This document shows, one piece after another, positions 24,822 through 33,578 of a stretch of DNA of 64,000 bases; the stretch's first letter is position 1, and each line of letters opens with the position of its first letter. The stretch is from Planctomycetota bacterium. GTDB lineage: Bacteria; Planctomycetota; UBA1135; GCA-002686595. The stretch is taken from the NCBI GenBank assembly GCA_022446815.1, contig JAKVCD010000017.1, positions 84,907-148,906 on the forward strand, read 5' to 3'. The position numbers were made by a program, and so were the translations under genes. A model generated the notes under the pieces. The model made no database searches. It saw nothing but the letters and a program-made list of their open reading frames with translations, and was not told the origin of the DNA.

Positions 24822-27289
24822 AGCCCCTCACAGCGCTCTTCCTCTTCACCGCTCTAACAGCTGCGGCTGACGACGTCACTGAGCAGGCAGAGCGCCTGCT
24901 CGGTGGCGGTCTCTTCGAAGACGCTGTCACCCTCCTCGCGCCCGAGCTAGAGCGAGAGCCAGAGGACGGAGAGCTACGAGAGCTCTACTCGCAAGCCCTA
25001 GCTGGGGTCGGCCGAATCGATGAGGCCGCGCACCAGCTCCAGACCGCGGTGGATCTCTTCAGGATCTCAGGAGACGCTACCGCTGAGCGAGCAGCGCGAC
25101 GCCAGCTAGAGAAGGTCGACCCCGAGGCGAAGGCTGTCCGCAGCTTCTGGAACAAGACCACGGACCTCATGGGCGAGTCAGCCCGAGACCTCATGACGGA
25201 GGAGCAGCTCGAGCGCGCCTCTGTCTATCTTGAGGGCCTCATCCCCTTCGTCGGACTGAAAGAGCGCGGAGAGCTGCAAGAGCTCCTAGATCAAGCGAAG
25301 GCCCAGCAGGAGGAGCTCGACCTCGGCCGGGCTGAGCAGCGTAACCAAGTCCGGACCGTAGAGAGCAAGCGCTACAAGATCAGGGCGGCCCTTGAGAAGG
25401 AGACTGTGGACCTCGTCGCGGACACGATGGACCGCCTCTTCGACTTCTACGTCGACATCTACTTTGACGGAGACTTCGCCCTCGTCGACCAGCTCATACC
25501 CGAGAAGGCGACACTGACGATCCACGGCACCAAGGCAGACATGTTTCGCGAGTTCCCCGGCGGCCCAGAGAGCGCCCCCGCTGGCCTCGGCGGCTGGTGG
25601 CAACCGGGTCGGAACGTCGTCCACGCCTACGACACCAGCACCACGAACGGTACGCGCGAGGAGCTCCTTGGAACGCTCTTCCACGAGGCGAGCCACCAGT
25701 TCATGACTGCGCTCTGCAACCAAGGCGGCGGCTGGGCACCTGCGTGGCTGAACGAGGGCACCTCGAGCTTCTTCGAGGGCGCGACCATACTCGTCAGCGG
25801 TGAGGTCCTCTGGCCTGACGCAGCCATCCAGCGCCTGCGGACGCTCAGCCGCTTCCTCTCCAACGGCGGCGGCCCTGGGGTCGAGAAGGTCCTCGAATTC
25901 TCTGCCCCTGGCTCATACCCCGGCGAGTACTACTGCTATGGCTGGGGACTCATGTACTTCATGCAAGAGTACGAAGATCCGAAGACCCTCGAGAAGGTGT
26001 ATCGGCCGCTCTACTCCAAGTACCGAGAGATAATCACCACCAGTGACAAGCGCCGTCCTCCTCTGCCCCTCTTCAAAGAGGTGTTCTTGGGCGCGAGCTC
26101 CCCGCTTGGGCATGACACTCTCGAGGACTTCATCGAGGACTGGGAGCGGTGGATCCTGAAGAGCGTCCGGCCGCTGTCGCTCGGGAATGCCCGCAGGGCC
26201 GCGAGGATCAAGCGCGCAGAGGGCTACCTCGCCGCCGTCGAGCGCTGGGGAGACTCAAAGCCCGCGGAGTCTGAGCGCCGCCTCGAGCAAGCCCTCAACG
26301 ACCTCGAGTACGTCATCACCGAGCTAGACGACGAAGAGCTCCCTGATGTCGACCTGCTCTTGCAGCAGCGCGACATCCTCAAGCGGCTCGACAGGCCTAA
26401 GACTGAGTCGGTCATCATTGAGCGCATCTTGGACGCAGTGGACCGGGAGCTGCACGAGCTCTCAAAGAGCGAGTACAAGGACCTCGAAGAGAGACTGAGC
26501 CGCCTCGACCGCAAGAACGCGGTGCTGAGGCTCGCGCGCAGTCGCGCGCGCCTGCAAGCGGGCCGCTCGCACACCATCCTCGACCGCTACCTCGAGTACG
26601 ACCCCCCGTTCCTCCTGCGCGCCTCTGCCTTCGCGACGCAGGTCGCAGAGGCCCTCAGCGACCCGAAGATCGACGCTCGTGCCAAGGAGCTTCGCGCGCG
26701 GTGCGCCGAGGCAGGCCTGGGCGCCGGCGCAGGCAGGCGGCTCTTCGCCAAGAAAAACTCGGACTGGGTCAGCATCTTCCCTGCGAAGTCCGAAGCTATC
26801 TTCCGCCAGTCCAAGGATCAGATCACCCTTGAAGCCGAGGGCGGCGCGCCGACCGGGAGGATCTGCACTGCTGTGCCGGTGACCGGCGAATACGAGATCC
26901 GCTGCGTGATGGAGCGTGATGAGGTCGAGTTCGGCAAGGTCCACGGGATCGTCTACAGCGGGAATGAGGAGGACGGGTGGATGGTCGTTGGGATCGACTC
27001 TGACGGCGAGCTGTTCCTCTGGCTCTACACGAACGACGATGGCGTTGTGACGCGAGACATCTGGGACGACTGGATCGATGAAGACCCCGACCCCCCGATA
27101 GCAGAGGATGAGGACCCGACAATGAGTGTGCGTGTGCTCCCTGAGGGGACCCTCTTCGTGACGATCGGAGAGCGAGCACCTCTTGAGATCGAGCTGCCTG
27201 TTGAGATGCCCACCTCGAGCTACGTCGGCGTGTTCGTGAAGGGAGGCTCTATCAAGCTCTCCGAGGTTGTCATCGAGGACTCCCACTAG
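24818..27289 (+). CDS. secreted DUF1570-type gluzincin with TPR and lectin-like domains
   Basis: 823 aa, GTG start, short signal peptide (KPLTALFLFTALTAAAD). A TPR-like N-terminal region spans about residues 20-105. A predicted metalloprotease region has FHEASHQFMTALC (HExxH, about residue 288) followed 20 residues later by WLNEGTSSFFEG, a gluzincin-like pair in DUF1570 style. A long helical region follows. The last 180 residues look like a concanavalin/LamG-type beta sandwich (YEIRCVMERDEVEFGKVHGIVYSG...GVFVKGGSIKLSEVVIED). Likely a cell-surface or periplasmic peptidase. Coupled to the acidic gene upstream. Compare the relative at 53486, which lacks the catalytic residues. Confidence 0.75.
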   Translation: MKPLTALFLFTALTAAADDVTEQAERLLGGGLFEDAVTLLAPELEREPEDGELRELYSQALAGVGRIDEAAHQLQTAVDLFRISGDATAERAARRQLEKVDPEAKAVRSFWNKTTDLMGESARDLMTEEQLERASVYLEGLIPFVGLKERGELQELLDQAKAQQEELDLGRAEQRNQVRTVESKRYKIRAALEKETVDLVADTMDRLFDFYVDIYFDGDFALVDQLIPEKATLTIHGTKADMFREFPGGPESAPAGLGGWWQPGRNVVHAYDTSTTNGTREELLGTLFHEASHQFMTALCNQGGGWAPAWLNEGTSSFFEGATILVSGEVLWPDAAIQRLRTLSRFLSNGGGPGVEKVLEFSAPGSYPGEYYCYGWGLMYFMQEYEDPKTLEKVYRPLYSKYREIITTSDKRRPPLPLFKEVFLGASSPLGHDTLEDFIEDWERWILKSVRPLSLGNARRAARIKRAEGYLAAVERWGDSKPAESERRLEQALNDLEYVITELDDEELPDVDLLLQQRDILKRLDRPKTESVIIERILDAVDRELHELSKSEYKDLEERLSRLDRKNAVLRLARSRARLQAGRSHTILDRYLEYDPPFLLRASAFATQVAEALSDPKIDARAKELRARCAEAGLGAGAGRRLFAKKNSDWVSIFPAKSEAIFRQSKDQITLEAEGGAPTGRICTAVPVTGEYEIRCVMERDEVEFGKVHGIVYSGNEEDGWMVVGIDSDGELFLWLYTNDDGVVTRDIWDDWIDEDPDPPIAEDEDPTMSVRVLPEGTLFVTIGERAPLEIELPVEMPTSSYVGVFVKGGSIKLSEVVIEDSH

Positions 27290-27299
27290 GAGCGCGATC

Positions 27300-27812
27300 G
27301 TGAGCGACTCGCTGCAGCGCTACCTCCCTGATCGCGCTTTTCCGCCCTACGCCTTCCTCCCAGGCCGCGACCCCCACCCGACCAGAGACCCGCGCGGACA
27401 CTCCTACACTGGGGAGGCTGAGCCAGAGGCCGCCTATCTCCCGGCGAGCGACTGGGGAGAGAACGAGGAGTACTTGTTCGGCTGCGACCTCTACAACGCT
27501 GGCTACCTCTGGGAGGCGCACGAAGCCTGGGAGAGCATCTGGCATCCGTCCAAGCACGATGAGGTGCAAGCTGACTTTCTACAGGGTCTGATCCAGTGCT
27601 CTGCGGCGAGTCTCAAAATCCCCATGGGTCAGCCCGAAGGTCTCCTCAAGCTCTCTCAACAAGGGACCAAGCGCCTAGAGGACGTGATGAAGAGCGTCGG
27701 TCCGAGCTACATGGGACTGGACCTCGCGAGCTTCCTCGCAGAGTTCCGAGCCTTCGCGGGCTCTTCCCCCTCCTCAGCAGAGGAGCGGCCGCTGATCGAG
27801 CTCGAGCGCTGA
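27300..27812 (+). CDS. DUF309 domain-containing protein
   Basis: 170 aa from the GTG at 27300, which has AGGAG seven bases upstream; the frame stays open to 27267 but that overlaps the preceding gene. The DUF309 signature is clear: YNAGYLWEAHEAWESIWHPS, then DFLQGLIQCSAASLKIPMGQPEGLLKLSQQGTKRL. The helical domain contains conserved His and Glu residues suggestive of metal binding, but no activity is established for the family. A convergent terminator follows. Confidence 0.85.
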   Translation: MSDSLQRYLPDRAFPPYAFLPGRDPHPTRDPRGHSYTGEAEPEAAYLPASDWGENEEYLFGCDLYNAGYLWEAHEAWESIWHPSKHDEVQADFLQGLIQCSAASLKIPMGQPEGLLKLSQQGTKRLEDVMKSVGPSYMGLDLASFLAEFRAFAGSSPSSAEERPLIELER

Positions 27813-27823
27813 GCGGCGTGGCT

Positions 27824-27863
27824 AAAAAAGAGCGCGGGGCAAGCATCGCTGCCCGCCCCGCGC
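27824..27863 (-). terminator. Rho-independent terminator of the Cys-Sec selenoprotein gene
   Basis: GCGCGGGGC at 27832-27840 pairs with GCCCCGCGC at 27855-27863 (9 bp). On the minus strand it is followed by TTTTTT (the A-run at 27824-27829). It sits 24 bases past the extended stop at 27887, and not near the internal UGA at 28025. That supports reading through the UGA. It may also serve the convergent DUF309 gene. Confidence 0.8.
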
Positions 27864-27886
27864 GTGTCTCATTCTGAGAGGAGGTC

Positions 27887-29077
27887 TCAGCCCTTAGTCG
27901 TGGGCCCCTCATCTCCTTTACGCTTCATCTTCAGATCTCCGAGCAGGGGGTGCTCGTACTCAAGGGTCACTGCGGGGTCGGCCTTGTCATCTACACTCAC
28001 GGTGTAGTCATCCCAGCGACCGCCTCAGCACAACTTGAAGCGACCTGAGGCGATCTGCTTCTTCGTGCGCTCATCCGTCACGAGGATCTTGGGGCCGACA
28101 TCAGAGGGTGAGAAGCCCTTGTACTCTTCACCGGCCTTGCCGAGGAAGCGCAGCGCGTTCGGAGAGACGGTGATCTTCCCGTTGTCGAACTTCCAGTCAT
28201 AGACCGCCGTAACCGGGCCACCCCACTCGAGGGCGTAGGCACCAGCAGCGGGGACCTCGAAGGGCTTCATGTCGCCCTTCTGGATCTGGGCTGAGAGGCT
28301 CCGCTTCTTGATCGCGGCGCTCTTCAGCACGTAAGAGCCTGCGGGGACCTTGAGGCCCTTCTTGCAGTCAGCGAGGTTGAACTGGAAGCGACCGTCGGTG
28401 CTCTCTACGAGCGCCGAAGTCAGGCTGCCGTTACCCTCGTACTCCTTGGTCATGTCGAGGTTACCGGTCTCCCCCTCGAAGGCTGACCAGCTGGCGGCCT
28501 GGCCGTTAGCCTGAAGCTCCAAGGAGTAGAGCTCTCCACCGAGGCTCAGAACCTCAGTGATCGGCGTCGCCGCCTCACCCTTGCCGTCGACATAGCAGTC
28601 CACCGCGTAGTCGTTCCAGCGACCGTTGCTGTTGGCATCAATGATCGAGACCATGTTGCCGTTGACCTTGCCCTTCATGACCCCGCCAGAAGCATAGAAC
28701 CACTTCTCGCCGGTGTGGCGCAGGCGGATGGCATAGGTGAAGGAGTTGCCCTCTGCGTCCTCGCCCTTGAGCTTGGCGCTGCCCTTCATCCCTTTGCAGG
28801 TCTGGTCGAGTCGTCCGTCACCGTTCGTATCGATGTCTAGCTTCTCAGCACCCTCAGGTCCGTAGACCTTCGCGAGGAAGCCGCCCCCGTCACCGTGGGG
28901 GATCGAGATCTCATCCGTGATCTCTACCCAAGACTCGCCGGGGACGACGTACTCCCATTTGCTTACGGGCTTGTAGTCCAAAGACGCGCTGTTCCCCTCA
29001 GAGCCTGCCGCGGTCGCCGAGCTAACGACGGCCAAGCACATCAGGCTGAAAGAGGAGAGGTTTCTAGCAGTGGTCAT
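27887..29077 (-). CDS. secreted protein with a C-terminal Cys-Sec pair (in-frame UGA), new family candidate
   Basis: 396 residues when the TGA at 28025..28027 is read as selenocysteine (residue 351), giving FKLCUGGRWDDYTVSVDD and 38 more residues to a TGA stop. A signal peptide is present (LMCLAVVSSATAAGS). The mature part is beta-rich with two EF-hand-like DxNxDG-type loops (IDTNGDGRLDQ about residues 80-90; IDANSNGRWNDYAVD about 150). The segment after the Sec repeats the phrase GRWxDYxVxxDxK found at the second loop, so the readthrough part is homologous to the body of the protein. The vicinal Cys-Sec recalls the GCUG redox end of mammalian thioredoxin reductase. A six-bp SECIS-like hairpin follows the UGA, and the only terminator is beyond the extended stop. 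I do not recognise the family. No clear Shine-Dalgarno. Confidence 0.8.
27991..28007 (-). promoter_or_regulatory. predicted bacterial SECIS hairpin of the Cys-Sec protein
   Basis: CUACAC-CGUGA-GUGUAG: a perfect 6-bp stem with a 5-nt loop having G at position 2. The stem starts 17 nt after the UGA and the loop 23 nt after it. Both values are close to those of the hairpins in the two other UGA genes nearby. Confidence 0.75.
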
Positions 29078-29279
29078 ATGAAAATTTGTGGTTTGGGCCC
29101 GGAGAGGGAGGCAGAGAGTGCCATCGGTCGTCCAAGCCGATTTCTACCTTGCAGCGTACGCTCAGGGCATAGATTCAGCCACATTGAGATGCCTCGCACT
29201 ATGTAACTAAGAGGCAAATGCGGTTTTTGGGGCATAGAGCGGCTCCCTCGAGCGAGTGAGCCGCGCGCTGGTGACGGCT

Positions 29280-29627
29280 CTAGAAGAGCTCTTCGTAGGC
29301 CTCTGGGTGGAAGCCGATCATCCAGGTCTTTCCCTTCCGAATCGCGGGGGCGCGGAGGTTTCCGCTGGGGCCTAGGCAGGCCTTGATGAGCTCTGCCTCC
29401 TGGGGGGGGTCGTTCTTGAGATCGAACTCTACGATCTTCTTCCCCTTAGCGACTACCACACGGGTCGCGTCCCCCAAGACCTTCATCAGGTCACGGTCTC
29501 CGAAGCGCTCTTTAGTTGCGTTGACGGTCTCACGGATCGTCACGTCGCGTCCGGCGAGGAAATCGTCGGCGCGGGTGCAGCTCGTTCAGCCCTTTCGGTG
29601 GTAGTACCAGTCGATTCTCTTCGCCAT
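29280..29627 (-). CDS. ArsC/Spx-like thioredoxin-fold selenoprotein with in-frame UGA (UxxC)
   Basis: 115 residues. The ATG at 29627 has a perfect AAGGAGG six bases upstream, and codon 14 is TGA (29586..29588). With Sec inserted the N terminus reads WYYHRKGUTSCTRADDFL, the ArsC/Spx/glutaredoxin-like pattern where Sec replaces the first Cys of CxxC. The remainder, with RETVNATKERFG, VVVAKGKKIVEFDL, then GPSGNLRAPAIRKGKTWMIGF, is the arsenate-reductase-like fold with its cis-Pro (RAPAIR). Starting only at the GTG at 29543 would remove the active site and leave no ribosome site. Probably a redox enzyme of the thioredoxin superfamily; substrate unknown. Lies between the Cys-Sec protein and the peptidase genes, all on the same strand. 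Confidence 0.9.
29546..29573 (-). promoter_or_regulatory. predicted bacterial SECIS hairpin of the UxxC protein
   Basis: A 10-bp imperfect stem: CGCG/CGCG, CCG/CGG and CGA/UCG, with one A bulge and one A-C mismatch, capped by the loop UUUCC. It begins 12 nt after the UGA and the loop begins 23 nt after. The spacing fits, but the loop lacks the G usually found in its first two positions, so this is a weaker SECIS than the other two. Confidence 0.55.
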
Positions 29628-29708
29628 GTGAGCCCTCCTTGAAGCTCTCTCCTGATTGGGTCAGCGCTGGCCTATGAGGATCCCATAGACGACAGCAGCC
29701 TACAAAAA

Positions 29709-30323
29709 CTAGACCGGGTCAACCTCAGCGCATCCGTAACGGAGCGCGGGGACGAGCTGCCCGAGGAAGGAGCGAACCACCTCGAACTGCTCTTCAAGCG
29801 GGACGACATCAAGCGGCGGGACGTGCAAGAAGAGGCCCCGAGAGTCTCTCCTGAGCGCCTCTGAAAGGATCGCGTGGTAGGCGCACTCACAGACGAAGCC
29901 ACCCGCGTCGTCAGAGCGCTCGACCGCGATGCGAGCGACGCCGCTCAAGAGCTCAACCGCGAGGTCCATGTCGACCCGAGTCGCCCTGTTCCCCGCTGCG
30001 AGCGGCGAGAGCTCGCTCGCGGCGACGCCGTCGTTGTCCTTCTTCTCAGAACCGAGCGTCGCGCTCGCGCGCGACTCCAAGCGGAAGGTGCTCCCTTGGT
30101 GCACGCCCATCCCCAAGATCAGCTCCGGGGTTCGGTCTTCGCTGTCCAAGAGCTCGCGGAGCTTCGGCGCGACACCCTCAAAGGTGACGGGCAGCACTGC
30201 GCCACGCACCTCGAGGCCAGGGGGAGAGTCTGCGCCTACGGCCTGGGCGACTAGGCCGCTGGGGTTCTCAGTGACGCCTTGGAAGGGTCCAAAGCCTGTT
30301 AGGAGTGCTAGGGGTCTGCTCAT
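29709..30323 (-). CDS. pcp: pyroglutamyl-peptidase I family protein
   Basis: 204 aa from the ATG at 30323 (MSRPLALLTGFGPFQG); longer frames start inside the divergent promoter region. C15 cysteine peptidase that removes N-terminal pyroglutamate. Motifs seen: TGFGPFQGVTENPS at the start, the catalytic Cys in SDDAGGFVCECAYHAIL (compare SNSAGRYVCN in the family), and the catalytic His in GLFLHVPPLD. The substrate pocket region LGMGVHQGSTFRLESRA carries the usual acidic/Arg residues. Length is normal. Cytoplasmic. Confidence 0.85.
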   Translation of the reverse strand: MSRPLALLTGFGPFQGVTENPSGLVAQAVGADSPPGLEVRGAVLPVTFEGVAPKLRELLDSEDRTPELILGMGVHQGSTFRLESRASATLGSEKKDNDGVAASELSPLAAGNRATRVDMDLAVELLSGVARIAVERSDDAGGFVCECAYHAILSEALRRDSRGLFLHVPPLDVVPLEEQFEVVRSFLGQLVPALRYGCAEVDPV

Positions 30324-30385
30324 AATCGAGATTGCTGACGTACAGAGTATCCCCGTTCTCTGATTTGGTCGCGTAACCTTGGAGA

Positions 30386-31783
30386 ATGATCGCAACGATT
30401 TTCGCTGCCGTCCTCTGCCTCTCTCCCGTCCAGGACAGCCTGGAGCCGGAGCAAGTGAGCGCGATCGACAAAGTCTTCCAGCGCTGGAACCGCCTGACCA
30501 GTCCTGGCTGCGCGGTCGCCGTCTATCAACGAGGACAGCTCGTCTACGGGAAGGGCTTCGGCTCAGCCAACCTCGAGCACAGAGCGCCGATCGGGACAGA
30601 CACCGTCTTCAGGATCGCGTCGACCTCAAAGCAGTTCACCGCCGCGTGCGTGCTGCTCTTAGAGATGGACGGCCAGCTCTCTAGGAGAGACGACGTCAGA
30701 GAGTGGTTCCCGGAGCTCCCCGAGTACGAGCAGCCGATCTTGGTCGAGGACCTCCTCCATCACACGAGCGGCCTCAGGGACTACCTGCAGCTCCTCATGT
30801 GGGCCGGTCACTCCGACGAAGCGGGGGTAGACGAAGAGCTCGTCCTAGACCTCATCACTCGTCAGCGCGGCTTGAACCACCTCCCTGGAGAGGCTTACTC
30901 CTACACAAACACTGGCTACTTCCTGCTCTCCCTGCTCGTCGAGCGGGCGAGCGGCGAGTCCCTCCGCAAGTTCGCAGCGCGCCGCATCTTTGAGCCGCTA
31001 GAGATGCGGCAGACCTTCTTCAACGATGACGCCGACGAGGTCATCCCTTCGCGCGCGACAGGCTACGAGCGTGGCTGGCTCAACAGCGCCTTCAGGATCT
31101 CTGAGACGCGGATGGAGCTTGTTGGAGACGGCGGGGTGTTCACGAGCGCCCAAGACCTCCTGCGGTGGGACCACAACTTCTATGAGCCAAAGCTAGGCGG
31201 ACAGACGTTCATCGAGCGCATGATCGAGCCTGCGGTCTTGAGGACAGGCGAGGTCCTCAACTACGCGAGCGGACTCGCGGTCGACACCTGGCGTGGCCAA
31301 GAGGTCATCTCCCATGGCGGTGCATTTGTCGGCTTCCGCGCGGAGATGATGCGCTTCCCCGAGAAGCAGACCACGATCGTTTGCCTCGCCAATAGAGCAG
31401 ACTTTGAGCCGACGGCTCGCTGCTATGAGGTCGCCGAGGCCCTCTTCCTCGACCTCGGGAGAGAGGAAGAGCCCGGCTTGCAGCCTGGGGGAATCGACCC
31501 GGGGGTCGACGACTCACTCCCTGCTAGGGAGCCCGAGGCTTGCGCGGGTCGCTACACGAGCGAGGAGCTCGGGGTCACCTGGAGCTTCCGAGTCGCAGGC
31601 GAGCACCTCTACCTAGAAGGCCTCTGGGAGAAGCCCCAGCGCATGAGGATCAATAAGCGCGGAGTCTGGACCGGCGTAGGGGCAGAGTTCCGCTTCTACG
31701 TGGACAGCGAGGGTCGCGTCGCCCGCTTCACGCTGAGCGGAGGCCGGGCTCGCGGGATCGAGTTCAAGCGAGCGCGCGATTGA
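30386..31783 (+). CDS. serine hydrolase, class C beta-lactamase/D-Ala-D-Ala carboxypeptidase family
   Basis: 465 aa with a signal peptide (MIATIFAAVLCLSPVQD). Penicillin-binding-fold hydrolase: catalytic SxxK as STSK (about residue 70), YxN as YTN (about residue 172) and the third motif HGG (HGGAFVGFRAEM). The last 110 residues form a small beta domain (AGRYTSEELGVTWSFRVAG...) common to secreted esterases of this family. Likely periplasmic; could hydrolyse esters, D-amino-acid peptides or beta-lactams, and nothing in the sequence favours one. Divergent from pcp. Confidence 0.88.
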   Translation: MIATIFAAVLCLSPVQDSLEPEQVSAIDKVFQRWNRLTSPGCAVAVYQRGQLVYGKGFGSANLEHRAPIGTDTVFRIASTSKQFTAACVLLLEMDGQLSRRDDVREWFPELPEYEQPILVEDLLHHTSGLRDYLQLLMWAGHSDEAGVDEELVLDLITRQRGLNHLPGEAYSYTNTGYFLLSLLVERASGESLRKFAARRIFEPLEMRQTFFNDDADEVIPSRATGYERGWLNSAFRISETRMELVGDGGVFTSAQDLLRWDHNFYEPKLGGQTFIERMIEPAVLRTGEVLNYASGLAVDTWRGQEVISHGGAFVGFRAEMMRFPEKQTTIVCLANRADFEPTARCYEVAEALFLDLGREEEPGLQPGGIDPGVDDSLPAREPEACAGRYTSEELGVTWSFRVAGEHLYLEGLWEKPQRMRINKRGVWTGVGAEFRFYVDSEGRVARFTLSGGRARGIEFKRARD

Positions 31784-31830
31784 ACAGCCGCCCGGGCGGT
31801 TAGACTGCACGGGCACAGCAGGACCGCTCA

Positions 31831-33204
31831 ATGCCTGAGAACAAGATAGTAAGGATCGCGAACGGCCAAGGCTTCTGGGGAGACTCCATCCTCGGTCCTA
31901 TCCGCCTCGTCGAGGAGGGCCCCCTCGACTACTTGACCCTCGACTACCTCGCCGAGGTGACGATGAGCATCATGCAGAAGCTCAAAGGCAGGGATCCCAA
32001 CAAGGGCTACGCGACCGACTTCGTGAGCCTCCTCGACCGCATTCTCCCGACCCTCGTCGAGAAGGACATCAAGGTCGTCGCCAACGCCGGCGGTGTGAAC
32101 CCCCAGGCGTGCATGGAGGCAGTGCTCGAGGTCATGCGCTCCCACGGCCTCGAGGGAGAGAAGGTCGCCATCGTAGAGGGGGATGACATCCTCGACGGGA
32201 TCGATGGGCTGATGTCCTCGGGAGAAGAGTTCCTCAACATGGATACGGGCGCGCCTCTCTCTAGCGTCCGAGAGCGCGTGACCAGTGCGAACGTCTACCT
32301 CGGCGCCTTCCCGATCGCGGAGGCTCTCGCCACAGGCGCAAGAATCGTCATCACTGGGCGTGGCACAGACCCCGGCCTCGTCCTCGGTCCGATGATCCAC
32401 GAGTTCGGTTGGCAGCCCGGCGACGACGACCTGCTCGCTGCGGGGACCGTCGCGGGTCATATCGTCGAGTGCGGCGCCCAGTGCACGGGCGGTAACTACA
32501 CCGACTGGCGGAGCGTCCCCGACCTCGCGCGCGTGGGCTATCCGATCATCGAGGCTGAAGCGGACGGCTCCTTCGTCATCACGAAGCACGAGGGCACCGG
32601 CGGCGCGGTCAACATCGACACCGTCTGCCACCAGCTCGCCTATGAGATGGGCGACCCCGCCGCGTACTTGACACCTGATGTGATCGCTGACTTCACGAGC
32701 TTCAAGATTGAGCAGGACGGGCCAGATCGCGTCCGAGTCAGCGGCGTGAAGGGCGCCCCCGCTACTAGCCTGTACAAGGTCTCCATGAGCTACTCCGACG
32801 GCTGGAAGTCTGTCGGAGAGCTGACCATCTCAGGGCCGGACGCCCTAGAGAAGGCCCGACTCTGTGCGGCGATCGTCTGGGAGCGCCTGGCGATGGACGG
32901 ATGCGAATACCCCGAAGAGGAACGCCTCGAGGAGTACGTCGGCGCCGGCGTCTGTCACCGTGGCATCCCCGGAGCTGAGACAGACGCACCACCGGAGGTC
33001 ATCCTCCGTATGGGCGTGAAGGGTCCTGACAAGGCTAAGGTCAGCCGCTTCGGCCCGGAGCTCGTCCCTCTCGTGACGAGCGGCCCCCCTGGCGTGACCG
33101 GCTTCGCGGGCGGCCGCCCCAAGGCCGCGGAGATCATCGGCTTCTGGCCGAGCCTCGTGACGAAGGACAAGATCCAGACAACGGTCAGCGTGCTCACCGC
33201 CTGA
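31831..33204 (+). CDS. AtuA-family protein (DUF1446)
   Basis: 457 aa. The acyclic terpene utilisation AtuA core is recognisable: IANGQGFWGDSILGP at the N terminus, ANAGGVNPQAC, NVYLGAFPIAEALATGARIVITGRGTDPGLVLGPMIHEFGW, and the Cys-rich GHIVECGAQCTGGNYTDW. AtuA is required for citronellol/geraniol-type catabolism in Pseudomonas, but its reaction is not firmly established. Here it is followed by a separate small gene matching the AtuA-like C-terminal domain, and then by phosphate acetyltransferase, so the operon may feed an acyl-CoA/acyl-phosphate step. Confidence 0.88.
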   Translation: MPENKIVRIANGQGFWGDSILGPIRLVEEGPLDYLTLDYLAEVTMSIMQKLKGRDPNKGYATDFVSLLDRILPTLVEKDIKVVANAGGVNPQACMEAVLEVMRSHGLEGEKVAIVEGDDILDGIDGLMSSGEEFLNMDTGAPLSSVRERVTSANVYLGAFPIAEALATGARIVITGRGTDPGLVLGPMIHEFGWQPGDDDLLAAGTVAGHIVECGAQCTGGNYTDWRSVPDLARVGYPIIEAEADGSFVITKHEGTGGAVNIDTVCHQLAYEMGDPAAYLTPDVIADFTSFKIEQDGPDRVRVSGVKGAPATSLYKVSMSYSDGWKSVGELTISGPDALEKARLCAAIVWERLAMDGCEYPEEERLEEYVGAGVCHRGIPGAETDAPPEVILRMGVKGPDKAKVSRFGPELVPLVTSGPPGVTGFAGGRPKAAEIIGFWPSLVTKDKIQTTVSVLTA

Positions 33205-33222
33205 GCCAAAGGAGATCACTAG

Positions 33223-33567
33223 GTGCCCATCGTTTCTCTCTCACAGATCGCAGCCGCCCGCTCCGGTGACAAGGGTGAGGGCTCGAATGTTGGCGTCCTC
33301 GCCAAGTCGGACGCGGCCTATGCCTTCCTAAAAGAGGCCCTCACAAGAGAGGCTGTCGCAGCGCACATGTCCGGCATCAACCGCGGTGCGGTGCGGCGCT
33401 ACGAGGCGGACAACCTCCGCCTCCTCAACTTCCTACTCGAAGACAGCCTCGGCGGCGGCGGCTCGGCCTCGCTCTTGACCGATGCTCAAGGTAAGACGCA
33501 CGGGCTCGCGCTCCTGCGTATGGAGCTCGACGTCCCCGAGGAGATACTGAGCGAGCTCGAGAGCTAG
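33223..33567 (+). CDS. AtuA-like small domain protein
   Basis: 114 aa, GTG start with GGAG ten bases upstream. The N-terminal phrase [26 protein letters not shown] is the RSGDKGxxxNVG signature of the ferredoxin-like domain that is often fused to or encoded next to AtuA. The second half ([34 protein letters not shown]) is equally typical. Almost certainly the partner subunit of the AtuA protein 18 bases upstream. Biochemical role unknown. Confidence 0.82.
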   Translation: MPIVSLSQIAAARSGDKGEGSNVGVLAKSDAAYAFLKEALTREAVAAHMSGINRGAVRRYEADNLRLLNFLLEDSLGGGGSASLLTDAQGKTHGLALLRMELDVPEEILSELES

Positions 33568-33578
33568 AGCCCTGCACG

